Below, piece by piece: positions 35,430-35,469 of a DNA stretch of 35,469 bases. The notes under the pieces are model-generated. The model worked only from the letters and a program-made list of their open reading frames with translations. It was not told where the DNA came from and made no database searches. Source of the stretch: an uncultured Prevotellaceae bacterium (GTDB lineage: Bacteria > Bacteroidota > Bacteroidia > Bacteroidales > Bacteroidaceae); NCBI GenBank assembly GCA_946185485.1, contig CAMHJQ010000032.1, positions 1-35,469 of the forward strand. Reading direction: 5' to 3'. Position numbers and translations under genes: made by a program. Position 1 is the first letter of the stretch. Each line of letters begins with the position of its first letter.

Positions 35430-35469
35430 TTAGTTGAAGAGGCTTCATTGTATTTATATAGATTTTTGT

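Overview
This window looks like the chromosome of a member of the Bacteroidales, most likely a Prevotella or Segatella-type gut or rumen bacterium. The evidence is a SusC/SusD/SusE-type outer-membrane glycan uptake system, several promoters of the Bacteroidetes pattern TTTG-N19/20-TAnnTTTG, weak Shine-Dalgarno sites, and protein sequences typical of the group. The organism is inferred from gene content only.

Left part (1-24.3 kb, visibly GC-rich, core and carbohydrate genes). The 3' part of pckA is followed by a 58-bp tandem repeat of its own end and a strong terminator. Next come a secreted GH95 fucosidase-type enzyme (+), then on the minus strand a helicase, a GH115 alpha-glucuronidase and a secreted type I pullulanase read in one direction. 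A maltodextrin/starch locus follows. On the minus strand it has susC, susD and a SusE/F-type lipoprotein, closed by a terminator. Divergently on the plus strand it has a LacI-family regulator, an MFS sugar transporter, a CBM20-CBM20-GH77 4-alpha-glucanotransferase and a GH97 alpha-glucosidase (susB). A perfect 20-bp LacI-type palindrome sits midway between the two divergent promoters. Read together: surface binding and TonB-dependent uptake of malto-oligosaccharides (SusCDE), periplasmic hydrolysis (GH97, pullulanase), inner-membrane import (MFS) and cytoplasmic remodelling (GH77), under a LacI-type switch.

Boundary (24.2-24.5 kb). A tRNA-Arg(CCT) gene on the minus strand overlaps the last codons of the GH97 gene in antisense. 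A GC-rich hairpin repeat follows.

Right part (24.5-35.5 kb, visibly more AT-rich, accessory in character). Two paralogous CbbX/EccA-type AAA+ ATPases with a shared unrecognised N-terminal region lie on opposite strands. The divergent region between them holds what looks like a complete transcription unit for a structured RNA of about 330 nt (minus-strand promoter, long closing helix, inner hairpins, intrinsic terminator). It also holds a good promoter for a multi-spanning membrane protein that carries a PARP-like ADP-ribosyltransferase domain (H218-Y254-E335). Downstream are an HD-domain hydrolase that overlaps it, the second AAA+ protein, a WG-repeat protein and an unrecognised 322-residue protein. 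A convergent 796-residue LRR/membrane/soluble-domain protein with a damaged or misread 5' end closes the window. The ATPase pair, the membrane ART, the HD protein and the structured RNA are the best candidate here for an undescribed system; its function cannot be read from sequence alone. No integrase, transposase, CRISPR array or rRNA gene was seen.
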